In this document: in pieces, positions 24,820 through 33,651 of the stretch
Position numbering within the stretch: position 1 is the first letter of the stretch
Layout of the letters: each line of letters begins with the position of its first letter
Assembly (NCBI RefSeq): GCF_900101595.1
Contig: NZ_FMYY01000003.1
Span: 124,001-188,000 of the forward strand
Length of the DNA: 64,000 nt
Direction of reading: 5' to 3'
Source: Paenibacillus sp. cl123
Lineage (GTDB): Bacteria; Bacillota; Bacilli; Paenibacillales; NBRC-103111
Translations under genes and position numbers: made by a program
Notes under the pieces: model-generated
What the model was told of the DNA's origin: nothing
The model's database searches: none
The model's input: only the letters and a program-made list of their open reading frames with translations

Positions 24820-25395
24820 ATGGATCCTAAAAAAAGCGTCATTCTGGAAGCGGCCAAGCAAACCTTTTCCTTATACGGCTTTAAAGGCACGACGATGGGA
24901 CATATCGCCAAGCTGGCCGGGGTAGGCAAAGGAACCTTGTATTTGTATTTCACCAGCAAAGAAGAGCTGCTCCATGAAATTATTCGTTCATTAACCGACG
25001 AGATGAAGCATGCGGCCGACGAGGCCCTGCAGAAGCAAGAGCTTGCCTCGTTCGAGCGGATTCACACGGCTCTCTACAATATATTGATGTTCCGCAAGGA
25101 GCATGAGCTGCTGATCAAGCTGTTCCGCGAGGAGAGGGAATTCGGCAATCCCGTCATGAAGCAGGCGCTGGATCTGATCGAGCACGAGTCGCTGTGCTAC
25201 ATAGCCTCCCATGTCGAGCGGGCGGTGGCGGCCGGGCTTCTGGCGCCTTGCGATCCGGATATTACAGCCTTCGTGCTGTTTAAGCTGTACTTGGCGCTTG
25301 TGCATGACTGGGGAATGAAGCATCCGCCGCTGGATAACGAGAAAATTTCGGAGCTGCTCCAGCTGTACGTCATGAAAGGTCTTTCGGCCCGCTAG
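24820..25395 (+). CDS. TetR/AcrR-family transcriptional regulator
   Basis: A 191-residue repressor. The N-terminal helix-turn-helix reads ILEAAKQTFSLYGFKGTTMG followed by IAKLAGVGKGTLYLYFTSKE (residues 6-45), the TetR signature. The C-terminal helical ligand domain is less conserved. GGAGG precedes the ATG at 24820; the longer frame would start inside the operator. It lies upstream of an HlyD-like adaptor, an ABC-2 permease and a TolC-like protein on the same strand, so it probably represses that export operon and is relieved by an exported small molecule. Confidence 0.9.
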   Translation: MDPKKSVILEAAKQTFSLYGFKGTTMGHIAKLAGVGKGTLYLYFTSKEELLHEIIRSLTDEMKHAADEALQKQELASFERIHTALYNILMFRKEHELLIKLFREEREFGNPVMKQALDLIEHESLCYIASHVERAVAAGLLAPCDPDITAFVLFKLYLALVHDWGMKHPPLDNEKISELLQLYVMKGLSAR

Positions 25396-25487
25396 GGCCT
25401 TATTTCAATTGTATGCCGCATGTATGCCGCAAGCCGGCTTCCGCTCTGGCGGGAAAAAGAAGCTTATCATCTTATGGAGGGAACTTT

Positions 25488-26762
25488 ATGCGATTCATTA
25501 GACCTGTAGTTTATTCTGTGATGGCTGTCGCCATCGGAACGGGAGGCTTCCTGCTGTCGTCGAAGCAGGCGGCGGGCAGTACTCAGATTGGCCTTCAGTC
25601 GCATCCGACCGCTTATATCGAATCCAATGAGGTTGGCGCAAGCTTCAAGATCGGCGGCCGCATTACGGAGGTGCTGGTGAAGGAAGGCGACGCCGTCACC
25701 AAGGGCCAGCCGCTGGCGCGCTTGCAGAGCACGGAGCTTGAGGCCAAGGTATCCCAGGCGAAAGCTGCCGTTGCGCTGGCCCAAGGCAAAATCGCCGAGG
25801 CGCAAGGCGCGACGGCGACCGCGCAGGCGAAAAAGCAGCAGGCAGCCGCAGGCGTGAGCGCTACGGAGCAGGCAGCCGAGCAGCAGGTCGCACAAGCGGA
25901 GGCTGCCGTGAAGGCGGCCCAGGCGAAGGTGGACGCCCTGCACAACGGCGCCCGGCCGGAAGAGAAGCAGCAGGCCGAGATTCAGTACCAGGCGGCGCAG
26001 GAGGTTTATACGGTCGCCGAGCAAAATCTGAAGAGGATGCAAACGCTGCTGGAGCAAGGCTTGATCGCCCAAGCCGAGGTGGATAAGGTGAAGGTTAGCC
26101 ACCAGGAAGCGAAGGCGAAGCTGGAGCTTGCCGAGCAGCAGCGCAACCTGGTGAATCAGGGTCCCCGTGAAGAGGAAGTGCGCGGCGCGGAGGCGCTCCT
26201 GGAGCAGGCGAAGGCGGCGCTTGGCCTCGCGCAAGCTGGCCGGGCGCAGGTGCTGGTGCGCCAAGGCGACGTGGCGGCGGCCGAAGCGGCCATTCAGCAG
26301 GCCCAGGGAGCTATTCAGTCGGCTAGCTCCGGGGAGCAGCAGGCGAAGGCTGCCCAGCAGGAAGCGGAGACTTATCAGAGCTATACGGAGCTTGTTGCGC
26401 CGGCGGACGGCCTTATCCTTTCCCAGTCGGCTCAGACGGGCGAGCTGGTCGGCTCGGGTTTCCCCGTATTTTCCATCCAAGCGACGGATGCTCAATGGGC
26501 AAAGTTTTATATGACAGAGAAGGCGGTTGCCGGACTTAAGCTGAACGACCCGGTGAAGCTGAAGCTGCTGGCGACCGGCGAAGAGGTCACAGGCACCGTG
26601 AAGTCCATCGCCGCGGCGCCTGATTTTGCCGTCAAGAAGGCGACGCAAACCTCGGGAGAAACAGATGTGCGCTCCTTCGGAGTAAAGATAGAGCTGCCGA
26701 AGCTGCCGGACAGCGCTGTGATCGGGATGACGCTGCAGTGGATCGGCGTCACGGAAGGATGA
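25488..26762 (+). CDS. HlyD/EmrA-family membrane fusion (adaptor) protein
   Basis: A 424-residue adaptor with a single N-terminal membrane segment (VVYSVMAVAIGTGGFLL). A lipoyl half-motif follows at GGRITEVLVKEGDAVTKGQP, then a long Ala/Gln/Glu-rich coiled-coil hairpin (about residues 80-290) and the second lipoyl half ELVAPADGLILSQSAQTGEL with a beta-barrel domain. This is the architecture of adaptors that link an inner-membrane exporter to an outer component or the wall. GGAGGG lies six bases before the ATG. The permease starts 10 bases after its stop. Confidence 0.88.
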   Translation: MRFIRPVVYSVMAVAIGTGGFLLSSKQAAGSTQIGLQSHPTAYIESNEVGASFKIGGRITEVLVKEGDAVTKGQPLARLQSTELEAKVSQAKAAVALAQGKIAEAQGATATAQAKKQQAAAGVSATEQAAEQQVAQAEAAVKAAQAKVDALHNGARPEEKQQAEIQYQAAQEVYTVAEQNLKRMQTLLEQGLIAQAEVDKVKVSHQEAKAKLELAEQQRNLVNQGPREEEVRGAEALLEQAKAALGLAQAGRAQVLVRQGDVAAAEAAIQQAQGAIQSASSGEQQAKAAQQEAETYQSYTELVAPADGLILSQSAQTGELVGSGFPVFSIQATDAQWAKFYMTEKAVAGLKLNDPVKLKLLATGEEVTGTVKSIAAAPDFAVKKATQTSGETDVRSFGVKIELPKLPDSAVIGMTLQWIGVTEG

Positions 26763-26771
26763 GGGTGCGCC

Positions 26772-28037
26772 ATGTCAGAGCTTAAAGTCAGTCAAGTTAT
26801 CGCAGCGGAGTGGCGGCATATATGCCGGGACCGCCGGCTGTTTCTGATCTTATTTTTCGTTCCTGTCATGTATTTATTCCTGTTCGGCTCGCTGTACACG
26901 CATCACAAGGTGACGGAGATGACAACGATCGTCATGGACGAGGATCAAAGTCCGCTCAGCCGCCAGATCGTGCAGGCGTTTGACGAGAGCGAGTCGTTTC
27001 AGGTAACGATGGAAGCCCGCTCCGAGCAGGAGGTCGAGCAGGCGATCGCGTCGGGCGCAGCGAAGGTCGGCATCTTCATCCCGAGCCGGTTCGAAGCGAG
27101 CTTGAAGCAGGGGCATACTTTGCCGCTGCTAACCTGGGTGGACGGCAGCAATATGCTGTATTCCAATTCGGCGACCAAGGGAGCCAATGAGGTCATCACG
27201 ACGTTCAGCATGGGGCTGTCCGCGAAGAAGCTGCAGCTGCAGCAAGGACTTCAAGACGAGCAGGTGGCAGGCGTGCTGTCGCCGATTCCGTTCCGGTACC
27301 GGGTATTGTACAATCCGACATTCAACTACAGCGATTTTATGATGTACGGGCTGCTTGGCGCTATTTTGCAGCAGGTGCTGTTCCTCGGCATCTCGCTGAC
27401 CGTAACGCGCGAGAAGGATGGAGGCACCTGGTCGCGCTTCGCGGTCTGGCGGAGGGACCCGTGGAGAATCGCGTATGCGAAGACGGTTCCGTACTTCATC
27501 ATCAATGTATTTAATACGACGGTTGCCATGCTGATCGCCTGCTACGTCTTCAAAGCTCCGTTATCCGGCAGCCTGCTTGCGGGGCTCGCCGTCGTGCTGT
27601 GCTTTACCTTTGCTGTATGCGGCATCGGGTATCTGATCAGTTTGTTCTCCGGCAACCAGCTCGGAGCCACGCAGATTGCGATGCTGATTGCGGTCCCTTC
27701 CTTCCTGCTCTCCGGCTTCACGTGGCCGTTCGAAGCGATGCCCAAAGCGCTGCAGGTGCTCGGAGATTTGCTGCCGCTGACGTATTTCCTGGACGGCGTT
27801 CGGTCGGTATTTATCAAGGCGGGAGATTATTCGGCCATCCTGCAGGATTGTCTGGCGCTGGGCATGATGGGGCTTGTGACCTTCTTCATCGCCATGCTGC
27901 TGACGCGCTTTGTCGTTTTCCGCAAGGAGGCGGGGAATGCCGAGGCGGTGCCTGCTGAAGCGCCGGGAACAGTTAGTGCCATACCTGCGGGAGCGTCGTC
28001 GGCGTCGGTTCCGGGTACGGGCAGTCTGCCGGGTTAA
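26772..28037 (+). CDS. ABC-2 type transporter permease
   Basis: A 421-residue permease. An N-terminal membrane segment (LFLILFFVPVMYLFLFGSLY) is followed by a large extracytoplasmic domain (about residues 45-185) and five more helices, as in the YhhJ/DrrB class of drug exporters. FLLSGFTWPFEAMP and LPLTYFLDGVRSVF are the characteristic C-terminal motifs. The final 35 residues are a Pro/Ala/Ser/Gly-rich tail of no known role. No ATP-binding subunit is encoded beside it, so it must borrow one or act with a distant ATPase. Forms an operon with the adaptor upstream. Confidence 0.87.
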   Translation: MSELKVSQVIAAEWRHICRDRRLFLILFFVPVMYLFLFGSLYTHHKVTEMTTIVMDEDQSPLSRQIVQAFDESESFQVTMEARSEQEVEQAIASGAAKVGIFIPSRFEASLKQGHTLPLLTWVDGSNMLYSNSATKGANEVITTFSMGLSAKKLQLQQGLQDEQVAGVLSPIPFRYRVLYNPTFNYSDFMMYGLLGAILQQVLFLGISLTVTREKDGGTWSRFAVWRRDPWRIAYAKTVPYFIINVFNTTVAMLIACYVFKAPLSGSLLAGLAVVLCFTFAVCGIGYLISLFSGNQLGATQIAMLIAVPSFLLSGFTWPFEAMPKALQVLGDLLPLTYFLDGVRSVFIKAGDYSAILQDCLALGMMGLVTFFIAMLLTRFVVFRKEAGNAEAVPAEAPGTVSAIPAGASSASVPGTGSLPG

Positions 28038-28151
28038 GCGGACGCCGCTCTCGAGCTGAGGCCAGCGTTTCGGCTTCGGCCTGGGGCTCGTCCATCATCA
28101 GATTCGCATCATGAGAAGACAGCTGTTTAACTTAGAAGGAGATGCAAGAAT

Positions 28152-29480
28152 ATGAACAAGTCTTTGAAAACAATGGCCGGTTTGGCGGCCTCGCTTGCGG
28201 TGCTCGCAAACACTGTTATCCCTCATGCATATGCTGCCGGGGAGGATGCGGCTGCTGCGAAGCAGGCGGTGTATGTGAATGAGCCGTCGCTTGAGACGGT
28301 AGCTTCCATCGATCTTCCAGGCGTGCTGGAGCGGGTGATGAAGGATTCGGCGAATTTGCAGCTGCTGCTGCTTAAGTATGCGGCCCAAAATTCCAAGCAG
28401 CAGGATCTGGAATCTCAAGCAAGCGCTATGTACGGCGGATCGGTCGCAAGCGTTCATCTGCCGGATACGCCGCAGGAGCTGGCGGCGGGCATGGCGGCGC
28501 AAGGCGTTGCTGTCGACCCGGCGGACAACTTGTGGATCGGTCCGATGACGACGGTCACGAACAAAGCGGTCAATCAAGTGATTCAGGGGATGGGCGCGAT
28601 GACGGACGGCATGAACAAGATACTTGCCTCGCAGCGCGAACAGATGAAGTCGGCCGCGCATCAGTTGTACACCGACCAGCGCAATACGCTGCTGCAGCAG
28701 GAAGAGGCGAAGGAGGGCATCCGGCTGCAGACCGTGGCCCAGTATGCTCAGCTGCTCGGACAGAAGAAGCAGCTCGTCTTCATGAAGGAGTACGAAGCCG
28801 TGCTCAAGAAGGAAGTCGCCAGAGCGACCGCGCTGCAGGAGCAAGGGCTGGCTTCCGCGGAGGATATACGGACAGCGAGCAATGTCCTGGCCAAGCATCA
28901 GGAAGATATGACCGCGCTTGACCAGAATTACCGGCTGGCGCTTGTTCAGCTCTCCTTCGATATCGGAATTGCCTTCAATCCCGAGCTGGAGCTGAAGGAT
29001 ATCGCCGAGCTGTCGACCGAGCCTATAACGCCGATTGTGCGTGCGGATACGAAAAAGCTGCTGGAGAATTCTTACGGCATGAAGTCAAGCGCGAATAATC
29101 TGGATGAAGCGATGTGGCAGCAGGGCAATACCGTAACCGGCTCCACTTACGGCTCCGCCTACCTGGGCGCGAACGGGGCTATTGCCGGCACGAAAAACGC
29201 GCAAACCCAGCTGGAGCTGACCAAAAAAATCGAGGCGACCTACACGGAGGCCGAGAAAGCCTACCAGAGCTGCCTGGCGGAAGCCCGGCTGACGACCGAG
29301 GCCAAGCTGGATCGCGATAAGATGAAGCTGCGTTATGAGGCGGGCGTTATCTCGCTCCACGACTTGAATAAAGTCGATCTGAAGGTTCATGGGCAGGAAA
29401 CAACGCTCGAGGCGGCCAAGTTGAAATATTACACGCTGCGCGAGAAGGCGAAGGCGATGGAGAAAGGTTTTATCTCTTGA
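28152..29480 (+). CDS. TolC-like (outer membrane efflux) secreted protein
   Basis: A 442-residue protein with a cleavable signal peptide (basic start, hydrophobic core, AYAAG at about 27-31) and otherwise long heptad-rich helices. It has a TolC-like internal repeat pattern: two halves, each with helical hairpins and short segments such as ALQEQGLASAEDIRTASNVL and RYEAGVISLHDLNKVDL. The latter resemble the RYxxGxxSxxDL repeat of outer membrane efflux proteins. AGAAGGAG lies before the ATG. It follows the adaptor and permease genes, giving a tripartite-like set. The host seems monoderm, so a true outer-membrane channel is unexpected; it may instead be a wall-spanning helical tube or adhesin-like protein. 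Confidence 0.68.
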   Translation: MNKSLKTMAGLAASLAVLANTVIPHAYAAGEDAAAAKQAVYVNEPSLETVASIDLPGVLERVMKDSANLQLLLLKYAAQNSKQQDLESQASAMYGGSVASVHLPDTPQELAAGMAAQGVAVDPADNLWIGPMTTVTNKAVNQVIQGMGAMTDGMNKILASQREQMKSAAHQLYTDQRNTLLQQEEAKEGIRLQTVAQYAQLLGQKKQLVFMKEYEAVLKKEVARATALQEQGLASAEDIRTASNVLAKHQEDMTALDQNYRLALVQLSFDIGIAFNPELELKDIAELSTEPITPIVRADTKKLLENSYGMKSSANNLDEAMWQQGNTVTGSTYGSAYLGANGAIAGTKNAQTQLELTKKIEATYTEAEKAYQSCLAEARLTTEAKLDRDKMKLRYEAGVISLHDLNKVDLKVHGQETTLEAAKLKYYTLREKAKAMEKGFIS

Positions 29481-29505
29481 GGCGGCGTTTCGCCGACCGT
29501 GGCGT

Positions 29506-29541
29506 AAAGGAGGCTGTCCTGCGAAGGGCAGCCTCCTTTAT
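29506..29541 (+). terminator. Terminator after the TolC-like gene
   Basis: AAAGGAGGCTG (29506-29516) and CAGCCTCCTTT (29529-29539) form a perfect 11-bp stem ending in a T-run. Confidence 0.9.
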
Positions 29542-29632
29542 TTACCATTTAGTGCCCCCCCATTCATGGGAGGCATAGGTAGCAAATGTTCCGCGCTTCA
29601 TTTGTGCCGGCGGTCGGGCGCAATGCGCAATT

Positions 29633-29990
29633 ATGCGGTTTTCCGCACAAGCCGTATGGTTGAGCGCCAGTCGGGTGAGGTTTATGCGGTTTTCCACACA
29701 AGCCGTACAGTGTGAGCGCCAGTCGGGTGGATTTTTATGCGGTTTTCCGCACAAGCCGTATGGTTGAGCGCCAGTTGGGTGAGGTTTATGCGGTTTTCCA
29801 CACAAGCCGTACAGTGTGAGCGCCAGTCGGGTGGATTTTTATGCGGTTTTCCGCACAAGCCGAAAGGTTGAGCGCCAGTCGGGTGAGTTTTATGCGGTTT
29901 TCCGCACAAGCCGTACAGTGTGAGCGCCAGTCGGGCGAGTTTTATGCGGTTTTCCGCACAATCCGTATAGTGTGAGCGCTGGTCGGGTAC
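29633..29990 (+). repeat. Alternating 51/53-bp tandem repeat array
   Basis: Seven units begin at 29633, 29684, 29737, 29788, 29841, 29892 and 29944, so the spacings are 51, 53, 51, 53, 51 and 52 bases. Each starts ATGCGGTTTTCC, continues CACAAGCCGTA, and has GAGCGCCAGTCGGG near its end. Two subtypes alternate: one with TATGGTTGAGCG and one with TACAGTGTGAGCG, so the true unit looks like a dimer of about 104 bases. Most units contain the hairpin TGCGG-TTTT-CCGCA; two have a CCACA variant that breaks it. No gene covers the array. Confidence 0.92.
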
Positions 29991-30428
29991 CTCACACATA
30001 GTTTTGTCCAACACTCTGACGCGGTTAGAAAGGCTTACCATACATAGCACATACCTTGGCCGCTGTCGGACGCGTTGATTTAAACGGAAGAGCTGTTACT
30101 ATATTTTGCCGAGTTTGTCATCAGGCGGGTGCTGCCGACCGTGGACAGGCGCCGCCGAAACCAGAGTATGTCCCTTCATACGGATCCCCTCGATCATATC
30201 CGGTTTATCTGCCATGACCTTATTTCGCTTGACTATCAGATGCTCGCATTTTCGGCTAAAAACCATTCCAGCCTCGATAACGCCATACGCCCACAGCAAC
30301 CAGAGTTAAATAAGCATGGAGAATTGGGCAACACTAGTGAAGTGCGGCGGCCGGGTTCGTGCTACCATTAAGGAAGGCAAGAAGCTGATAATTCATAAAT
30401 AAAGCGATCCCGAAAGGAATGTGTCTTC
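29991..30428 (+). other. Intergenic region before the oxidoreductase cluster
   Basis: No gene can be supported. Short frames on both strands at about 30099-30310 lack ribosome sites and recognisable motifs; a decayed gene is possible. The promoter for the following operon should lie in 30310-30410. AAAGGAA before the next ATG is its ribosome site. Confidence 0.4.
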
Positions 30429-31592
30429 ATGGCGAATGTAAGAATCGGCTTGGTCGGTCTTGGCAATATGGGCACGGGCCACGCGAAGTATTTGATAGAC
30501 AATGAGGTGCCGAACGGCCAATTGACGGCTGTCTGCGACATGCGGGAGGACCGGCTGGCTTGGGCGGCTGAGCATCTCGGCGAAGGCGTTAAGCGCTACA
30601 ACAGCTACGAGGCGCTGCTCGATTCCGGCGAGGTGGATGGCGTGCTGATCAATACGCCTCATTATTTCCATCCGGAGCAGGCGATTCAAGCGCTGCGCAA
30701 AGGCTTGCACGTGCTGATCGAGAAGCCGGCCGGCGTTTACACGAAGCAGGTTCGGGAAATGAACGAAGTCGCCAAGGAGTCGGGACGCGTGTTCGGCATC
30801 ATGTATAATCAGCGGACGAACCCGCTGTACGCAAAGCTCCGCGATTTGATCAGCTCCGGCGAGCTGGGCGAAATACGGCGCACGAATTGGATTATTACCG
30901 ATTGGTACCGCTCCCAAAGCTATTATGATTCGGGCGGCTGGCGCGCGACATGGGCTGGGGAAGGCGGCGGCGTGCTGATCAATCAGGACCCGCATCAGCT
31001 CGATCTGTGGCAGTGGACGATCGGGATGATGCCGACACGCATTCGGGCTTTCTGCTCCTTCGGCAAACACCGCAACATCGAAGTGGAGAACGAAGTGACG
31101 GCTTATGCGGAATATGAGAACGGGGCAACAGGCGTGTTCGTCACTTCAACCTGCGAAACGCCAGGAACAAACCGGTTCGAGGTCACCGGCGACCGCGGCA
31201 AAATCGTCATCGAAGACGGGACCATGACGTTCCACCGTCTGCGGGTGTCGGAGTCGGAGTTCAACCGCACGTTCAAAGGCGGCTTCGGCCAGCCGGAATG
31301 CTGGAAATTCCCTGTTCCCGTCCAAGGATCAAACCCTCAGCACAAGGGCATCACGCGCGACTGGGTAAGCGCAATTGCGAACGGTACTCCGCTGCTGGCT
31401 CCGGGCGAAGAGGGCATTAAAGGGCTGATGATCTCCAACGCGATGCTGCTGTCCACCTGGACCGATAACTGGGTCGATCTGCCGATCGACGAGGAGCTGT
31501 TCCTGGCCAAGCTCCAGGAGCGCATCGACGCATCGAACACGGAGAAGAAAGCCGGCGAGTACAAAACGCTAGAAGTAGGCGGAACGCATTAA
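30429..31592 (+). CDS. Gfo/Idh/MocA-family oxidoreductase
   Basis: A 387-residue NAD(P)-dependent dehydrogenase. The Rossmann start is RIGLVGLGNMGTGHAKYL, the conserved Glu-Lys-Pro motif is VLIEKPAGVYTKQ (about residues 94-106), and GEGGGVLINQDPHQLDLWQW carries the Lys/Asp/His-equivalent catalytic segment. It lacks the four-cysteine motif of the LacI-operon paralogues. AAAGGAA precedes the ATG. First gene of a cluster with a second oxidoreductase and a TIM-barrel isomerase, the arrangement of cyclitol and rare-sugar catabolic operons. Substrate not readable. Confidence 0.88.
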   Translation: MANVRIGLVGLGNMGTGHAKYLIDNEVPNGQLTAVCDMREDRLAWAAEHLGEGVKRYNSYEALLDSGEVDGVLINTPHYFHPEQAIQALRKGLHVLIEKPAGVYTKQVREMNEVAKESGRVFGIMYNQRTNPLYAKLRDLISSGELGEIRRTNWIITDWYRSQSYYDSGGWRATWAGEGGGVLINQDPHQLDLWQWTIGMMPTRIRAFCSFGKHRNIEVENEVTAYAEYENGATGVFVTSTCETPGTNRFEVTGDRGKIVIEDGTMTFHRLRVSESEFNRTFKGGFGQPECWKFPVPVQGSNPQHKGITRDWVSAIANGTPLLAPGEEGIKGLMISNAMLLSTWTDNWVDLPIDEELFLAKLQERIDASNTEKKAGEYKTLEVGGTH

Positions 31593-31609
31593 GTAAGGAG
31601 GACAAGCGA

Positions 31610-32716
31610 ATGGTAGATGTCAATAACGGAATGAATTATGCGCCGGAAGGCAAGCCGAGCCCGGTCGTCAAGGCAGGCGAGTTCACGTTCGCGGCTATGG
31701 CGCTGGATCACGGCCATATTTTCGGAATGTGCAACGGTCTGATCGAGGCTGGCGCCGAGGTGAAATGGGTCTATGATCCGGACCCGGCCAAGGTGGCGGA
31801 CTTCCTGAAGCGTTATCCGCAGGCGAAGGCCGCTTCCTCGGAGCAGGATATCCTGCAGGACCCCGAAGTGAAGCTGGTTGCAGCGGCGGCGGTTCCGTCC
31901 GAGCGCGGTCCGCTGGGCGTTAAGGTAATGAAGCATGGCAAAGACTATTTTACGGACAAAACGCCGTTCACAACGCTGGAGCAGCTGGCGGAAGCCCGCG
32001 AGACGGTCAAGGCCACCGGCCAGAAATATGCAGTCTATTACAGCGAGCGGCTTCATGTGGAGAGCGCGATCTTTGCCGGCAAGCTGATCAAGGACGGCGC
32101 GATCGGCCGCGTCGTGCAGGTGCTTGGACTTGGGCCGCACCGTTTGAACGCGCCATCGCGTCCGGACTGGTTTTTCCAGCATGAGCGCTACGGCGGCATT
32201 TTATGCGATATCGGCAGCCATCAGATCGAGCAGTTTCTGTATTTCACCGGCAATACGGATGCCAAGGTCATGCACAGCAAGGTAGGCAATTTCAACAACC
32301 CGCAATATCCGGAGCTGGAGGATTTCGGGGACGCGACTTTGATTGGGGACAACGGCGCCACCGGCTACTTCCGTGTGGATTGGCTGACTCCGGACGGTCT
32401 CGGCACCTGGGGAGACGGTCGGACGATCATTCAGGGGACGAAGGGATATATCGAGCTGCGGAAATATATCGATGTAGGCCGGGAGCGTACGGGCAACCAC
32501 ATCTTCCTCGTTGACGAGAAGGGCGAGCATTATCTGAACGTGACCGGGCAGGTCGGTTACCCGTTCTTTGGCGAGCTTATCCTGGATTGCATCAACCGCA
32601 CTGAGCTGGCAATGACGCAAGAGCATACATTTAAAGCGGCGGAGCTCTGCCTGAAGGCGCAGCTGCAAGCCGTTCACATCCAAGACGAGGCAGTTGTCCG
32701 CGCAGAAGGAGTGTAA
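31610..32716 (+). CDS. Gfo/Idh/MocA-family oxidoreductase
   Basis: A 368-residue family member with an atypical N-terminus: residues 1-20 precede the Rossmann strand EFTFAAMALDHGHIFGMCNG, in which the usual GxGxxG is replaced by ALDHGH. DKTPFTTLEQL occupies the Glu-Lys-Pro position as Asp-Lys-Thr, and GGILCDIGSHQIEQFLYF is the C-terminal catalytic-type segment. These changes suggest altered cofactor handling or substrate. Ribosome site AAGGAGG, 17 bases after the previous stop. It is probably co-transcribed with its neighbours. Confidence 0.85.
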   Translation: MVDVNNGMNYAPEGKPSPVVKAGEFTFAAMALDHGHIFGMCNGLIEAGAEVKWVYDPDPAKVADFLKRYPQAKAASSEQDILQDPEVKLVAAAAVPSERGPLGVKVMKHGKDYFTDKTPFTTLEQLAEARETVKATGQKYAVYYSERLHVESAIFAGKLIKDGAIGRVVQVLGLGPHRLNAPSRPDWFFQHERYGGILCDIGSHQIEQFLYFTGNTDAKVMHSKVGNFNNPQYPELEDFGDATLIGDNGATGYFRVDWLTPDGLGTWGDGRTIIQGTKGYIELRKYIDVGRERTGNHIFLVDEKGEHYLNVTGQVGYPFFGELILDCINRTELAMTQEHTFKAAELCLKAQLQAVHIQDEAVVRAEGV

Positions 32717-32720
32717 CGGA

Positions 32721-33557
32721 ATGAAGTTATCGGTGTTTACCGTATCGGCACCGGATCTGACGCCTGAGGAGCTGGCCGCTGCGGCCAAGGAAGCGGGCAT
32801 ACACGGCATCGAGTGGCGCTATAAGGATGTGCCGGCAGACGCTGCGGGGGAAGCGCCGTCGTTTTGGCGCAACAATCTGTGCTCGATTCCCGAACAGGGA
32901 GGAGCTGCCGAATGGGACCGTTTCAAGGCGGCGGCCGATTCGCAGGGGCTTGTATCGCTCAGCGTGACGCCTTATCTGAGCGTGGGCGATCTCGAGGCGA
33001 CCGAGCGTGTGCTTGCCGCCGCTCGTCACATCGGCGCCTCGTATATCCGTCTGGCCGTGCCCGGCTACAATCGGACGCGCAATGCCCGCGAGCTGTTCGA
33101 CGAGGGATTGGCTTATCTGCGTCAGGCGGCGCCGCTCTGCAAGGAGTACGGCGTCAAGGGGCTGATCGAGACGCATCACAATACGATATCCGCCAGCGCC
33201 AGCGCGGCGTACCGGCTGGTTGAGAGCTTTGACCCGGATACGATCGGCGTCCTTTATGACCCGGGAAATATGGTGTATGAGGGCTACGAAAATTACCGGT
33301 TCGGCATGGAGCTGCTCGGTCCGTACCTGGCCCATGTGCATGTGAAGAACGCGGTTTGGAAGCCATCCGAAGAAGATGGAGTCTGGAGCGCCGGCTGGAG
33401 TCCGCTGTTCCAGGGCATCGTGTCTTGGAAACAGGTGATTGAGGATCTCCAGGCTATCGGCTATGACGGTTATCTCGGCGTCGAAGACTTCAGCAGCCAA
33501 TTCGGGACGAAGGACATGCTGCGTCATTATGCGGACCATATTAGCCGGCTGCTGTAG
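32721..33557 (+). CDS. Sugar phosphate isomerase/epimerase (TIM barrel)
   Basis: A 278-residue xylose-isomerase-like TIM-barrel protein. GIEWRYKDVP (early metal-side Glu), GLIETHHNTISASASAA, IGVLYDPGNMVYEGYENY with an Asp ligand, YLAHVHVKNAVWK with a His ligand and GYLGVEDFSSQFG with the final Glu fit the family. The ATG at 32721 has AAGGAG upstream and lies five bases after the preceding stop. It belongs with the two oxidoreductases; relatives epimerise or isomerise inosose or keto-sugar intermediates. Confidence 0.85.
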   Translation: MKLSVFTVSAPDLTPEELAAAAKEAGIHGIEWRYKDVPADAAGEAPSFWRNNLCSIPEQGGAAEWDRFKAAADSQGLVSLSVTPYLSVGDLEATERVLAAARHIGASYIRLAVPGYNRTRNARELFDEGLAYLRQAAPLCKEYGVKGLIETHHNTISASASAAYRLVESFDPDTIGVLYDPGNMVYEGYENYRFGMELLGPYLAHVHVKNAVWKPSEEDGVWSAGWSPLFQGIVSWKQVIEDLQAIGYDGYLGVEDFSSQFGTKDMLRHYADHISRLL

Positions 33558-33651
33558 CTTGCCGGGAAACGGAGCAGGCGGGGACTACGATTGTATCGGC
33601 ATGCCGTCTCATGGTATGCTGGGAAAAACACCGAACGCTTCGGAGGTTCCC

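Noticed and set aside
25467..26648. 393-codon Leu/Arg-rich minus-strand frame
   Set aside because: Antisense to the coiled-coil adaptor gene; its composition is the complement of Ala/Gln/Glu codons.
29633..29990. CRISPR array
   Set aside because: Units are directly contiguous with no variable spacers and no cas genes near; it is a tandem repeat.
29542..30050. Minus-strand frames with CGKPHK and VENRI repeats in the tandem array
   Set aside because: Unit lengths of 51, 53 and 52 bases break a single frame and there is no ribosome site, so coding is unlikely.
30099..30310. Short frames of 60-80 codons on both strands
   Set aside because: No ribosome site or recognisable motif; I could not relate them to a transposase or other gene.
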